64,000 nucleotides of DNA from Granulicella sp. dw_53 (GCF_018449545.1 NZ_JAAVUR010000008.1:62001-126000), one strand, 5' to 3'; shown: positions 34,531 through 44,011, counted from the first letter of the stretch. Notes: generated by a model not told the origin, from the letters alone. Translations and numbers: made by a program.

Positions 34531-35395
34531 CCATGATGATCGGCATAGTCGGCGTAGTAGCTCCGCCCTCGTCCTCGACCGTCACCCCAAAGGCCTTGGC
34601 CTCAACCCCCTTGGGCAGAGTAGGCAGCAGGACACTGCCGTTGCCCTTGGCATCCGGGTGGAAGGTGCCCGCCGGAATCGGATCACGTCCATCGGCCGGA
34701 ATCAGCCAGAGCTCGTAGATCTTGTAGGGCAGCAGCGGCTCCATGTTGCTGGCGAGGAAGACCAGCGATCCCTTGTCCGCGACATAGGTGATCCGACCCT
34801 GTGGCACAGGCGGAGCCTTCGGCTTCTGCAGCGTCACCCGCATGGCCGTGGCATCGTTCATGGTGTCCAGCAACTGCCGTGCCTCTGCGGCGTCGGCGGT
34901 CAGCCGTACCAGTTGTCCATGCTCGCTGGCCACGGTAGTGCGCAAAGCTTCGCGCTCCTGGTAGAGCCTGCCAGCCGCGACAGCGAGTCCTGCGGCGACG
35001 GCCCAGCCAACCCAGGGAAGCGCCCTGCGGACGAAGCTCCGCCGTGGTAGCTCGTCCTCATCGAAGTAGCTGGAGCCGCTATCGCCTCTCTGCGGCTGCT
35101 CACTGCGGAAGGGCGACTCAGGCTCAGGGATCGCCGGAGCAGGACGCGAGATGGGAACGATCTTCTTCTCGCGTGCAACCTGCTTCAGCAGGCGCTCGCG
35201 GGCCAGCGCCGGAGGCGAGTGGAGGTCGACGGTATGGGCATAGATCGCAAGATCCCCCTGGACTGCGGCAAGCTCTCGGCTACACTCCGCGCAATCCTCC
35301 AGATGGTGCGTAATGGCAGCAACCTCCTCCGCGGATAGAAGCTGCATGGCATACAGGGCAAGATCGTCTTGTTCGAAGTGTTTGTTCGCGTTCAT
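34514..35395 (-). CDS. Anti-sigma-K-type factor (RskA-like), zinc-finger and membrane protein
   Basis: A 293-residue single-pass membrane anti-sigma factor. The N-terminus has a zinc-binding anti-sigma motif H31xxxC35xxC38. A membrane segment lies at about residues 127-143 (LPWVGWAVAAGLAVAAG). The periplasmic part (ITYVADKGSLVFLASNMEPLLPYKIYELWLIPADGRDPIPAGTF) matches RskA anti-sigma-K domains. Its start overlaps the sigma gene's stop by ATGA, so the two are made together. Release by proteolysis is typical of the family; the signal is unknown. Confidence 0.9.
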   Translation of the reverse strand: MNANKHFEQDDLALYAMQLLSAEEVAAITHHLEDCAECSRELAAVQGDLAIYAHTVDLHSPPALARERLLKQVAREKKIVPISRPAPAIPEPESPFRSEQPQRGDSGSSYFDEDELPRRSFVRRALPWVGWAVAAGLAVAAGRLYQEREALRTTVASEHGQLVRLTADAAEARQLLDTMNDATAMRVTLQKPKAPPVPQGRITYVADKGSLVFLASNMEPLLPYKIYELWLIPADGRDPIPAGTFHPDAKGNGSVLLPTLPKGVEAKAFGVTVEDEGGATTPTMPIIMAGTSS

Positions 35396-35958
35396 GCCTT
35401 GAATGCCTTTCTCAGCGTCGTCAGCGCGCTGCGTATTCTGGTCTTGACTGTGCCTAGTGGGTCTCCGGTCATCTCCGCGATCTCGGTGTGGGTCAGACCG
35501 TCGAAGAAGGCCATCTCGAGCGTCTTGCGCTGCTCGGTCGGCAGCAGGTGAATGACACCTCGAGCCTTCTCCATCATATGGTTCCGCTCCGCCTCATCCG
35601 CGAGATTGTAAGGCGAGGCGAGGGACATCTCGTTCACCTGCTCGGTCGGTCGCTTGCGCCGCAGCGTATCGATGGAGCGGTTCCGCGAGACGACAGCCAG
35701 CCAGCCGCCCAGCGTGCCACGGGTCGCAATAAAACTGTCTGGATTGCGCCAGATCTGCATGAAGATCTCCTGGAGCACATCCTCAGCCGCGGAGGGATCG
35801 CGCAGGACACGCAGTGCAACGGAGTACACAACCTTCGAGTAACGGTCGAACAACAAGGCCATCGCGGCCTCATCGCCCTTCTGGACCATCAAGAGCAGCC
35901 CGGCATCGTCTTGCGTCGATGGCGGTACAAGATGCCCTGCTCCTGTCTCTCTATACAT
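35392..35958 (-). CDS. ECF sigma factor (SigK-like)
   Basis: A 188-residue sigma-70-family factor of the extracytoplasmic function class. Region 2 is seen in LFDRYSKVVYSVALRVLRDPSAAEDVLQEIFMQIW and region 4 in LLPTEQRKTLEMAFFDGLTHTEIAEMTGDPLGTVKTRIRSALTTLRKAF. The partner anti-sigma gene follows with a 4-base overlap. The pair is likely autoregulated from the 200-base spacer shared with tlyA, but I could not identify a -35/-10 pair with confidence. Confidence 0.93.
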   Translation of the reverse strand: MYRETGAGHLVPPSTQDDAGLLLMVQKGDEAAMALLFDRYSKVVYSVALRVLRDPSAAEDVLQEIFMQIWRNPDSFIATRGTLGGWLAVVSRNRSIDTLRRKRPTEQVNEMSLASPYNLADEAERNHMMEKARGVIHLLPTEQRKTLEMAFFDGLTHTEIAEMTGDPLGTVKTRIRSALTTLRKAFKA

Positions 35959-36157
35959 AAAACGCTTCCCAACTCGTATTAGATTGCCGACCGATCAAAG
36001 ATTTACTCCCGCAGGCAATCGCACTCGAAAGAATGAACTGAATAACTCTATGATGCAGCAAAACGCCGGTCGAAGAGCACATCGTCCCCGTACTTAGTAC
36101 GGTACCAGTCCGCATGTAAGCTGGGAATGGAACCGCTCGCGAGGCAAAGCGCAACTC

Positions 36158-36940
36158 ATGAAGATTCGTCTGGACAAAATGCTCGTCGATCAAGGCCACG
36201 CAGCCTCACGCGAACGAGCGCAAGCGCTCATCCTCGCGGGCCGCGTGCTGGTCGAAGAGCAGCGCATCGACAAGCCTGGAACTCCCATAGCAGAAGGCGC
36301 TGCAATTCGCCTCCTCGGCTCCGACCTGAAGTATGTCAGTCGCGGCGGTCTCAAGCTGGAGCAGGCTCTGAAGCACTGGAACATCGACCTGACCGGTTTG
36401 AGCTGCATCGACATAGGAGCTTCCACAGGAGGCTTCACCGACTGCATGCTCCAAAGCGGCGCAGAGTCAGTCTTAGCCGTCGACACAGGTTACGGCCAGA
36501 TCGCCCAGAAGCTGAGAGACGATCCGCGCGTCTCCCTCCGCGAGCGAACCAACGCGCGTCTCCTCTCTCCAGGCGAACTGCTGGTCGAAGGCGCATCAGT
36601 GCCAGCGTTCCTGTCCATGGACGTCTCCTTCATCTCGGCGACGCTGGTGCTTCCGGCAGTCCTCGGAGCGCTCACGCAGGACGACGAAGCATGGCAAGGC
36701 GAAGCAGTCATCCTGGTGAAGCCGCAGTTCGAGGCAGGACGATTGCACGTCGGCAAAGGAGGAATTGTCCGTGATCCCGACGCGCGCCAGATGGCGATCG
36801 AGCGCGTGCGAACCTGCGTCGTAGAGCAGGGAGGTCGATCGATCGACCTGATCGACTCCCCGATTCGCGGCATGGAAGGCAATCACGAGTACCTGCTTCA
36901 CGCCCGGTTTGGGTCGGCTGGCGTGGAGCCGTTACACTAG
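36158..36940 (+). CDS. tlyA: TlyA-family rRNA 2'-O-methyltransferase
   Basis: A 260-residue protein with an N-terminal S4 RNA-binding domain (RLDKMLVDQGHAASRERAQALILAGRVLV) and an FtsJ-like methyltransferase domain (CIDIGASTGGFTDCMLQSGA as the SAM-binding loop; LVKPQFEAGR and GNHEYLLHA near the end). TlyA proteins methylate ribose in 16S and/or 23S rRNA; older annotation calls them haemolysins. nadK starts six bases after its stop. Confidence 0.92.
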   Translation: MKIRLDKMLVDQGHAASRERAQALILAGRVLVEEQRIDKPGTPIAEGAAIRLLGSDLKYVSRGGLKLEQALKHWNIDLTGLSCIDIGASTGGFTDCMLQSGAESVLAVDTGYGQIAQKLRDDPRVSLRERTNARLLSPGELLVEGASVPAFLSMDVSFISATLVLPAVLGALTQDDEAWQGEAVILVKPQFEAGRLHVGKGGIVRDPDARQMAIERVRTCVVEQGGRSIDLIDSPIRGMEGNHEYLLHARFGSAGVEPLH

Positions 36941-36946
36941 ACCTCG

Positions 36947-37813
36947 ATGTCATCCACCCTTTTAGCCGCCATCATCTCGAAGCCCCAGAAGCCGGAACTC
37001 GCCGGGATTCTGCGCGACCTTGTCTCATGGCTCGAGTCCCACGGATACAAATACGTCCTCGATCCCGAAAGCGCAGTCTACTTAGGCTCCTCCAAGCCAG
37101 TACCGCGCCCCGAACTGCCGCAATATCAACCGAATCTGGTGATCGTGCTGGGAGGAGACGGCACCTTGCTGGCTGCGGCACGCGCCTTTGCAAGGACAAC
37201 AACGCCGATTCTTTCGGTCAATCTCGGATCGCTCGGTTTCCTGACCGAGATTCCGCTCTCCGACCTGTACTCGACCCTGCAAGCCTGGTGCGACAACTGC
37301 GCCGAGGTCGAGCTCCGCAGAATGATGCACGCTGAGCTGCACCGCGATGGCCAGTTGTTCCAGCAGTGGGATGCGCTGAACGACGTCGTAGTCGCGAAGG
37401 GAGCAATCGCCCGCATGGCAGACTTCAGGGTTGAGATCGACCAGCAGTTCGTCGCTACCTTTCGCGCCGACGGCATCATCGTCTCCACGCCAACCGGTTC
37501 TACAGCCTACAACCTGGCTGCGGCAGGACCGATCGTAATGCCGAGCGTGAATGCGATGGTGGTAACGCCGATCTGTCCCCACCTGCTGACGATCCGGCCT
37601 ATTGTGGTTCCTGGAGACTCCACCATAAGCATTGATGTAGAAGGAGTTCCGAACGAGACCTATCTGACCGTGGATGGACAGGAAGCGGTCTCGCTGCGGG
37701 TCGCCGACAAGATTACCTGTTGCCGCTCGGACTACAGCGTCAGTCTGTTGCGGCTACATCCGAACGGGCTATTCAACGTGCTGCGGTCGAAGCTGAAGTG
37801 GGGAGAGCGGTAA
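36947..37813 (+). CDS. nadK: NAD kinase
   Basis: A 288-residue ATP-NAD kinase making NADP. The GGDGT motif (LVIVLGGDGTLLAAAR, about residues 64-79) and LGSLGFLTE are present, with the C-terminal TPTGSTAYNLAAAGPIV signature. It follows tlyA with six bases between, a common bacterial pairing. It is convergent with the ABC ATPase gene. Confidence 0.94.
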   Translation: MSSTLLAAIISKPQKPELAGILRDLVSWLESHGYKYVLDPESAVYLGSSKPVPRPELPQYQPNLVIVLGGDGTLLAAARAFARTTTPILSVNLGSLGFLTEIPLSDLYSTLQAWCDNCAEVELRRMMHAELHRDGQLFQQWDALNDVVVAKGAIARMADFRVEIDQQFVATFRADGIIVSTPTGSTAYNLAAAGPIVMPSVNAMVVTPICPHLLTIRPIVVPGDSTISIDVEGVPNETYLTVDGQEAVSLRVADKITCCRSDYSVSLLRLHPNGLFNVLRSKLKWGER

Positions 37814-37845
37814 GACCTGTCGTAGTGGGCTACGAGCCGTGGGTA

Positions 37846-38607
37846 TTAGCGTCGCAAGGTGACGATGGGACCGCCGACTGGATGGCAGAAGACCTTTCCG
37901 TGGCTGAGGGCGATGCGGCGCTGGGCTAATGTGGCCATTTCAGGATCGTGGGTGACCATGACGACGGTGTGCCCGTTGCGGTGCAGGTCCTTGAGGAGAT
38001 CGGCGACGATGGCCTGATTGGCGGCGTCGAGGTTGCCGGTGGGCTCGTCGGCGAGCAGGATGGGTGGGTTGTTGATGAGAGCACGGGCGATGCAGACGCG
38101 CTGCTGCTCGCCGCCGGAGAGCTCGCTGGGGAGGTGTCCGGTGCGGTGGCCGAGGCCGACGCGATCCAGGGCGGCTTTGGCTTCCTTCTCGTCGGTCATG
38201 GAGTGGAAGTACTGGGCGAGCATCACGTTCTCGACGGCGGAGAGGTAGGGGATGAGGTGGAACTGCTGGAAGATGAATCCGATCTTCTCTGCTCGGAAGC
38301 GGTCGAGCTCGGTAGAGGACATGGATGCGACGTCGACGTTGTCTATCTTGAGCTCGCCGCGGGTGGGACGGTCGAGGCAGCCGAGCATGTTGACCAAGGT
38401 GCTCTTGCCGGAGCCGGAGGGGCCGGTGATGGCGACCCATTCGCCAGCGACGATGGAGAAGGTGGCGTCCTCGAGGGCGCGTACTACATCGCCGCGGCCA
38501 GCGTACTCGCGGCAGACGCCTTCGAGGGAGATGACGGCGCAGTCCGGCCGGGTGGTATTGGCGGGCCAGTCGGACTTGATCTCTGCCACTACTTTCGCTT
38601 CGGACAT
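37846..38607 (-). CDS. ABC transporter ATP-binding protein (MacB/LolD type), iron-uptake cluster
   Basis: A 253-residue ATPase with Walker [10 protein letters not shown], signature LSGGEQQR, Walker [13 protein letters not shown] and the His switch VMVTHD. It belongs to the LolD/MacB group that pairs with FtsX-type permeases. It is the last gene of a minus-strand run FTR1-DUF2318 fusion, permease, permease, ATPase, an order known from FTR1/P19-type iron uptake loci. The 30-residue N-terminal leader is longer than usual. Confidence 0.88.
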   Translation of the reverse strand: MSEAKVVAEIKSDWPANTTRPDCAVISLEGVCREYAGRGDVVRALEDATFSIVAGEWVAITGPSGSGKSTLVNMLGCLDRPTRGELKIDNVDVASMSSTELDRFRAEKIGFIFQQFHLIPYLSAVENVMLAQYFHSMTDEKEAKAALDRVGLGHRTGHLPSELSGGEQQRVCIARALINNPPILLADEPTGNLDAANQAIVADLLKDLHRNGHTVVMVTHDPEMATLAQRRIALSHGKVFCHPVGGPIVTLRR

Positions 38608-38658
38608 ACGGTTCTCAATTCGATTCTATTGGTTCTGACGGCTGGCGGGAGGATTCTC

Positions 38659-39801
38659 TTACTCTCCTTTGAGCAAGGCCGCGGGTTGGAGGCCGCGAAG
38701 CACACGAGCGGGGAAGAAGGCCGCGAGGAGTGCGATTGCAAGGTTGAGAAGCAGCACCAGAGGCATCACCGAGAGACGCGGCAGCGTGGCGGTGTGGAAG
38801 TTGATCTCGCTGATGGCGAAGGCCGCTGCGGAGCCTATGACGAAGCCGACGAAGACCCCGGCGAGCGCGAGGATGAGAGCTTCGAAGAGGAAGATGCTCA
38901 TGAGATGGATCTGGGTTCCGCCAAGAGCTTTCATGAGGGCGAAGTCGCGGCGCCGTTCGAGGACGCTGGCGGAGAGGGTAGCGAGGACGGAGACGCCGAC
39001 GGTAAGGGCGATCAGAAGAAGCGCCGCGTACATGAGGGCGTGGGTGCGATCGACGATGCGCGACTCGCCTTCGACCAACTGACGTACCGGTTGCACCTGA
39101 ACTCCGGGCAAGGCCTGCTTGAGTTGAGCGAGGGCAGTGTCGATCGCAGCAGTACCGCCGGAGATCTGGACCTCGATGACGCTGGGCGTGACGCCGGTCC
39201 ATGCGGTGAAGGCTTCGAGCGGCATGTAGATGCGGCTGTCTTCGTCGCCTCCGGTCTTGAGGCGTCCGGTGCCGTTGAGTGTTACGGATTTGCTGGCGAA
39301 GGTGAGTTTTACGGAGTGTTCGTCGCCAATGAAGTTGGCTGCGCGTTGGCCTAAGAGGGCTGGCGACGGTTGGCCGGAAGGGTCAGGCCAGTTGGAGACC
39401 TGCCACCAGCTATTGAGACGGCGGACGGCGGCGAAGTCGGTTCCGGAGACGACGACAGAGGTTCCGGTATCGGTGGTGGCGACGGCGTAGGCGAAGGGTG
39501 CGGTGAGGGCAGCCGGGCCTGCTGCCTGCTGGACCTTTGAGAGAGTATCTGGAGGCAGGACGGCGTTGGCTGTGGCGGTGACGACGATGTTGGCGCCGAA
39601 GCTGCGGAACTCTTTGTGGAGCTTGTTGTCGAGATCGGCGTAGAGGGTGAGGAGCGCCGTTGCGACGCCTGCGGAGACGGTGAGGGCTACGAGGGCGGAT
39701 ATGGAGCGGGCGCGACGATGAACCAGGGAGCGGCGCAGAATGCGGACGAGGCTGAGCTTGCTTGCCGGGTGGTACTGGCCGGGTGTTGAGGGCTCGCTCA
39801 T
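38659..39801 (-). CDS. FtsX-type ABC permease, second of two in iron-uptake cluster
   Basis: A 380-residue permease from the ATG at 39801, which overlaps the upstream permease's TGA by ATGA; the longer open frame upstream is only an Arg-rich shadow of that gene. One membrane segment near residues 30-50, a long periplasmic domain, and three C-terminal membrane segments ending FFPARVLRGLQPAALLKGE. RRRDFALMKALGGTQIHL is the typical coupling segment of MacB/FtsX permeases. Confidence 0.88.
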   Translation of the reverse strand: MSEPSTPGQYHPASKLSLVRILRRSLVHRRARSISALVALTVSAGVATALLTLYADLDNKLHKEFRSFGANIVVTATANAVLPPDTLSKVQQAAGPAALTAPFAYAVATTDTGTSVVVSGTDFAAVRRLNSWWQVSNWPDPSGQPSPALLGQRAANFIGDEHSVKLTFASKSVTLNGTGRLKTGGDEDSRIYMPLEAFTAWTGVTPSVIEVQISGGTAAIDTALAQLKQALPGVQVQPVRQLVEGESRIVDRTHALMYAALLLIALTVGVSVLATLSASVLERRRDFALMKALGGTQIHLMSIFLFEALILALAGVFVGFVIGSAAAFAISEINFHTATLPRLSVMPLVLLLNLAIALLAAFFPARVLRGLQPAALLKGE

Positions 39802-41108
39802 GCGTTGGCTCGCAGGACGGACGAAGGGTCCATTTTGAGGGCGCTGCGGATGGAAGGAGTAGACCCGGCGATGGCGACGATGAGGGCGGTGGCTACAACG
39901 ACCGGTAAGAGGACAGGGATGAAGATGGAGGTCGCGGGGAGGGTCGATACGGCAATGGCGGGAACTCCGGAGCCGGCGAAGATGTGGGCTCCGAGCCACG
40001 CGGCGAGGCCGGAGCCAAAGAGATAGCCCAGGACTCCGGCGAAGAGGGCGAGGAGACCGGACTCGGCGTAGAAGAGCAGGGCGATGGAGGCTTTGCTGGC
40101 TCCAAGAGAACGCATGAGGCCGATCTCGCCGCGACGCTCCAGGATGGCGGTGGCCATGGCGGCAGAGACGGCGAAGCTGGCTGCGAGAAGTGCGGCTATC
40201 GAGATGAGCCACATGAGGCCGGAGATTCGGGCGAGGACGGTGCCTTCGGTCTGTTCGACCTTGCGGATCTGTTCGGCGGCTGCTCCGGGGATGACTTCGC
40301 GGATCTGGTAGGAGATGGAGTTGGCGTAGGGACGACAGTACCAGATCTCGCGCTGCTTGGGGGAGAGGGTGTCGGGGTCTGTGCGGGCGAAGGAGTCTTC
40401 GGGTTTGGTGCGGGCGGAGACTTCGACACGGGAGACTGCGTCGGGGGTGTTGTTGAGGAATTGGGCCGTGGCGAGGGGGAGGAGGAGCTTCTCGTCGTTC
40501 TCGTCGCCGGTGGAGACGGTGCCGGTGATGTGAAGGTTCTGCGTGTTTGCCGCGATGACGGGGAGGTTATCTCCGGTGCGGAGGTTGAGCCGGTTGGATA
40601 AGCTGCTGCCGATGACGGCCTCTTCTTTGGAGGTGGGCCATGAACCGTTGAGCTTCCATGAAGGGTGTAGCTCGCTTGCGCCGGTTGTGATAGTCGCGGC
40701 GCCGCTGCCGAGGGGGTGATGGAACCACAGGCCTACAGCAGAGATGGGGGTGGTGCCGTCTGGGAAGACGTGCTTGAGTTGCAGCGGCAGCTCAGGTGAG
40801 ATGCCGTTGATGTTGTTTGCCCAGAAGATCGTTTTGAGCTTGGAGAGGTCGGACTCTTTAAGGTAGGCGTTGCCGGTGGCGGGTTTGATGTCTACTCCAC
40901 CTACTTTTACGGCGAGTTGTTCGGCCTTGGGGTAGACGACGATGTTTGCGCCGTAGACGGCTAGTTCTTTATGGATGCGATCGCCGATTGTGGTCGCGAG
41001 GGCGAGCATGGCGGTGACGGCGGTAGTGCCGAATAGGATGGCGATGCCTGCCAGGAGTTTGCGGCGGCGTTGTCTTACGAAGGATTCCCAGAGGAGGCGG
41101 AGGAACAT
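39798..41108 (-). CDS. FtsX-type ABC permease, first of two in iron-uptake cluster
   Basis: A 436-residue permease with an N-terminal membrane segment (KLLAGIAILFGTTAVTAMLAL), a periplasmic domain of about 240 residues and three C-terminal membrane segments; ERRGEIGLMRSLGASKASIA is the coupling region. It ends in an ATGA overlap with the second permease. Such permease pairs next to FTR1 and DUF2318 genes are thought to help deliver or energise iron import. Confidence 0.88.
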   Translation of the reverse strand: MFLRLLWESFVRQRRRKLLAGIAILFGTTAVTAMLALATTIGDRIHKELAVYGANIVVYPKAEQLAVKVGGVDIKPATGNAYLKESDLSKLKTIFWANNINGISPELPLQLKHVFPDGTTPISAVGLWFHHPLGSGAATITTGASELHPSWKLNGSWPTSKEEAVIGSSLSNRLNLRTGDNLPVIAANTQNLHITGTVSTGDENDEKLLLPLATAQFLNNTPDAVSRVEVSARTKPEDSFARTDPDTLSPKQREIWYCRPYANSISYQIREVIPGAAAEQIRKVEQTEGTVLARISGLMWLISIAALLAASFAVSAAMATAILERRGEIGLMRSLGASKASIALLFYAESGLLALFAGVLGYLFGSGLAAWLGAHIFAGSGVPAIAVSTLPATSIFIPVLLPVVVATALIVAIAGSTPSIRSALKMDPSSVLRANA

Positions 41109-41177
41109 CAGGCGGCCTTCCAGTGGAATCGGAGGTGATGTGCGGAGGACGGTTCGCTGATGCGAATGCTCACTTTA

Positions 41178-41203
41178 GCGCGATGAAGCTGCGCGAAGGG
41201 GGG
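41178..41203. repeat. REP-like palindromic repeat, related copy
   Basis: Shares GCGATGAAGCTGC with the hairpin at 50880-50918 and is followed by GAAGGGGGG. It lies in the short gap between the FTR1 fusion and the first permease. It is more diverged than the two near-identical copies at 34469 and 50791. Confidence 0.45.
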
Positions 41204-41260
41204 ACACTCGGCTTTGGTGGCGAAGAATGATGACATTACGTTTTCATCTACTTGTCGCGT

Positions 41261-42529
41261 CTACTTTTCGAAGACTGCTGCGAGGGTGCGGAGGTCGGCG
41301 GCGGCGATGGTGATCTGACCGTTGGTGTTCGTGGATTTGAGGGGGATAGGGTTGCAGCCGCCGGGTTGACCCATGGAGCCTGCGTTGAGGGGTGAGGCGC
41401 ACATCTTGCAGGTGATGCCCTGGGAGCCGATGTAGAAGCCTACCGGGCCGCAGATGCTGCAGGCGTCGGCGACGGTGACGATGTTGCCGTCGGGCTTGCG
41501 GAAGAGGAGGAAGCGGACCTCGGTTTGGCCGCCCTTGCCGTCGTCGACGCGGACGCCGTAGCGGTGGAGCTTGTCGTCGTTGACGTCTGCGGTGGGGACT
41601 GCGACCTGGCTGCCGACGAGGGTGACGGTGGTGGTCGGGCTGAGGGCGGTGGTGCTTTTGGCGTAGATGAACTCGGCGGTGGAGAGAAAGATGAAGAGGA
41701 AGCTGGCGGAGGCGACGGCCGTCATCCACATCTTCTCGCGCCGCTGCGACCACTCGAACTTACGCTTCTCCGCTGGTGTGGCGGTCTCGGAGAGCCGGGC
41801 CGGGATGCGCCCCTTGTACTCCAGAAGCATCATGAGGCCGGCGAGGGCGAGCATCGTGATGAAGAAGAAGAGATCGTTGCGGACGATGGGGCCGATGAGG
41901 CGCATCTCGGCGGCGCTGGAGGGCAGGACGCCGTTCTCGGAGAGCTCGTGCAGGCCGCTTACAAGAAGCTGGAAGGTGACGAAGTAGAGGATGACGGTGG
42001 TGACGCGGAAGAAGCGTTGCAGATTGATCTTCACGCTGCCGCGGATGAAGAGCACGCCGAAGACGATGGAGACGGCGACGCCGAGGAGAGTACCGGTGAA
42101 GCTGAGGAGCTCGGTCGAGTTGAGGGAGACGGCGGAGAGGATGAGAACGGTCTCGACACCTTCGCGGAGGACCAGGAGGAAGACGAAGAAGAAGAGGCCG
42201 GTGCGGGAGGTGTTGCCGATGAGGCTGGCGACTTTGCCCTCGATCTGGCCCTTGAGGGTGCGGGCGGTCTTGTGCATGAACCAGATCATGCTAACGACGA
42301 AGGCGGCGGCGGCGAGCATCACCCAGCCCTCGAAGATGTCTGGATTGAAGTTGAGATGGGAGATCAGCACCGCGACCGCAACGCTGGCGGCAATGGCCGC
42401 GCCCAGCGCCCAGAAGACGGTTCGCTTGAGCTCCTGCCGGCCTATCTTGCTGAGATAAGCGAAGATAATTCCAACGATGAGAGACGCTTCGACGCCTTCG
42501 CGAAGCGTGATGATAAAGGCCTGCAACAT
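41261..42529 (-). CDS. FTR1-family iron permease fused to a DUF2318 domain
   Basis: A 422-residue membrane protein. Residues 1-280 form the seven-segment FTR1 permease with the two iron-binding REGVE motifs at 10-14 and 122-126. After a further membrane segment (about 290-310), the periplasmic C-terminus carries Cys at 357, 360, 374, 377 and 392 (CSICG and CKMC motifs), matching DUF2318, a predicted Fe-S or iron-binding membrane-associated domain usually encoded by a separate gene. It would form the channel of a high-affinity ferrous iron system with the two permeases and the ATPase downstream. No P19-type copper protein is found in the window. Confidence 0.88.
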   Translation of the reverse strand: MLQAFIITLREGVEASLIVGIIFAYLSKIGRQELKRTVFWALGAAIAASVAVAVLISHLNFNPDIFEGWVMLAAAAFVVSMIWFMHKTARTLKGQIEGKVASLIGNTSRTGLFFFVFLLVLREGVETVLILSAVSLNSTELLSFTGTLLGVAVSIVFGVLFIRGSVKINLQRFFRVTTVILYFVTFQLLVSGLHELSENGVLPSSAAEMRLIGPIVRNDLFFFITMLALAGLMMLLEYKGRIPARLSETATPAEKRKFEWSQRREKMWMTAVASASFLFIFLSTAEFIYAKSTTALSPTTTVTLVGSQVAVPTADVNDDKLHRYGVRVDDGKGGQTEVRFLLFRKPDGNIVTVADACSICGPVGFYIGSQGITCKMCASPLNAGSMGQPGGCNPIPLKSTNTNGQITIAAADLRTLAAVFEK

Positions 42530-42767
42530 AGAGAAGCTAACTCATTCCTGGCGGGGTTCTAGGCTCGTGCCGGCTAAGTCTGCGGGTCGAACTGAACCCT
42601 AGGACGTCTGATCTCACAGGAGTTGGAACAACCTGCATTTCCAATATCAGTCTAATGCGGACTAAATTGGTCGTCAATCAGAGATGGCACATCGAGTGCG
42701 TCTCCGCCGCGCGGAACGGAGCAGAAAGATTAGAGGAATTTTGAAATTTAGATCAAGTTGGAGGGGA

Positions 42768-42844
42768 TGGTGCGCCCGGAAGGAGTCGAACCTCCGACCT
42801 ACTGGTTCGTAGCCAGTTGCTCTATCCAGCTGAGCTACGGGCGC
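42768..42844 (-). tRNA. tRNA-Arg (ACG)
   Basis: 77 nt including the encoded CCA. Acceptor GCGCCCG/CGGGCGC, D-arm GCTC-AGCTGGATA-GAGC, anticodon arm ACTGG-CTACGAA-CCAGT (anticodon ACG), T-arm with GGTTCGA. It is 83 bases downstream of the second tRNA-Arg on the same strand and differs from it mainly in the anticodon arm. Confidence 0.95.
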
Positions 42845-42927
42845 ACGTTGCGTTGCTGCAACTTTCCAAGAATAACGGAGTTTGCGGGTTAGAGCAACCG
42901 CGAAGAGTGTGGATTGTGCGAGATAAA

Positions 42928-43004
42928 TGGTGCGCCCGGAAGGATTCGAACCTCCGACCCTTTGGTTCGAAGCCAAATGCTCTATCCAGCTGAGCTACGG
43001 GCGC
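42928..43004 (-). tRNA. tRNA-Arg (TCG)
   Basis: 77 nt including CCA. The same acceptor and D-arm as the neighbour, anticodon arm TTTGG-CTTCGAA-CCAAA (anticodon TCG, reading CGA and relatives). The two probably arose by tandem duplication and are likely one transcript. Confidence 0.95.
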
Positions 43005-43068
43005 GTAGGACCTATCTGTGACGTTAACTAAAAAAACGACCGCTGGCAATGGGTGCTGTGATTTCAGG

Positions 43069-43347
43069 CTAGGTGGCGGCTGGGGGGATCGGGTCAGGAG
43101 TGGGTGCCGGCGGAGGTGGGGTGAACATGGGAAGGGCTTCGACGATATCCAGGCCGGCGCGGCGGAGGAGCTGGTGGATGACCGGTTCGGTGAGGCGGGT
43201 GGCATCGTACTCGATGCGGACGGTGTGGGCGGTCTCGTTGAGTTCCAGTTTGCGGACGCCGTAGACCTCGCGAAGTCTTGCGATGGCGAGTGTTGCAGGT
43301 TCCGTTGGGGGAGCGCCGTAACGGTAGAGAACGTCAAGCTGAGTCAT
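43069..43347 (-). CDS. Small protein with a metal-transport (HMA)-like pattern
   Basis: 92 residues from the ATG at 43347 (the frame is open to 43416). The region LDVLYRYGAPPTEPATLAIARLREVYGVRKLELNETAHTVRIEYDATRLTEPVIHQLLRRAGLDI has the beta-alpha-beta spacing of a heavy-metal-associated domain but lacks the CxxC metal site. The tail is a Pro-rich stretch. Possibly a structural relative; the function is unknown. It is divergent from the HAD gene. Confidence 0.6.
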   Translation of the reverse strand: MTQLDVLYRYGAPPTEPATLAIARLREVYGVRKLELNETAHTVRIEYDATRLTEPVIHQLLRRAGLDIVEALPMFTPPPPAPTPDPIPPAAT

Positions 43348-43408
43348 GGGTTGATGATAGCAGTGGCTGGATCGGCTATCCAGAGGTGAGAGTTCGTAGA
43401 ATGGTGAG

Positions 43409-44011
43409 ATGACCACAGATTTGGTTGAGGGAAGTTTCTCAGGGCTGATCTTCGATTGCGATGGAACTTTGGTGGATACGGCTCCGTTGCACTATTACGC
43501 GCTACAGGTGGGGCTGAAGCCGCATGGGTTGGCGATGGAGAGTGGGTGGTATTTCGATCGGGTGGGGCTGACTCCGAAGGATTTGTTGGACGAGTTTGAG
43601 GCGCTGGTTGGCCCGGTGGAGCGGGAGAAGGTGCTCGCTGGCTATACCGTGGCGTTTCAGGAGGGTTTGTCGCGTCTGCAGGAGGTGCAGGTGATTGCGA
43701 CGATTGCCCGCGAGTGGAAGGGCAGGGTGCCGATGATGGTGGCCTCGAATGGGCAGAGGGGGAACGTGGAGGGGACGCTGCGGGCGACGGGTTTGCTGGG
43801 GCTGTTCGATGGGCTGGTGGCGGCGGAGGATGTGAAGCGGGGGAAGCCGGCTCCGGATGTGTTTCTGGAGGCGGCGAGACGGATGGGAGTGGCTCCGGAG
43901 CGGTGCGTGGTCTTCGAGGACTCGGACGAGGGGCTGGAGGCGGCTCGGCTGGCGGGGATGGACGGTCGGGATATTCGGCTGGTATTTACTCCGGAGTGGA
44001 AGAGGCATTAG
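43409..44011 (+). CDS. HAD-family hydrolase (beta-phosphoglucomutase-like)
   Basis: A 200-residue HAD phosphatase with motif I DCDGTLVDT, a cap domain between residues 20 and 90, motif II VASNG, the conserved Lys in KRGKPAPDVFL and motif III VVFEDSDEGLEAARLAGM. The family includes sugar-phosphate phosphatases and phosphoglucomutases; the substrate is not predicted. Its stop overlaps the end of the convergent thioredoxin gene by four bases. Confidence 0.85.
   Translation: MTTDLVEGSFSGLIFDCDGTLVDTAPLHYYALQVGLKPHGLAMESGWYFDRVGLTPKDLLDEFEALVGPVEREKVLAGYTVAFQEGLSRLQEVQVIATIAREWKGRVPMMVASNGQRGNVEGTLRATGLLGLFDGLVAAEDVKRGKPAPDVFLEAARRMGVAPERCVVFEDSDEGLEAARLAGMDGRDIRLVFTPEWKRH

Noticed and set aside
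37948-39354. 468-codon plus-strand frame
   Set aside because: Acidic low-complexity antisense of the ATPase and permease genes in a high-GC region; no family features.
38659-40212. 517-codon frame for the second iron-cluster permease
   Set aside because: The first 137 codons are an Arg/His/Pro-rich shadow of the upstream permease; the ATGA start at 39801 gives the normal protein.
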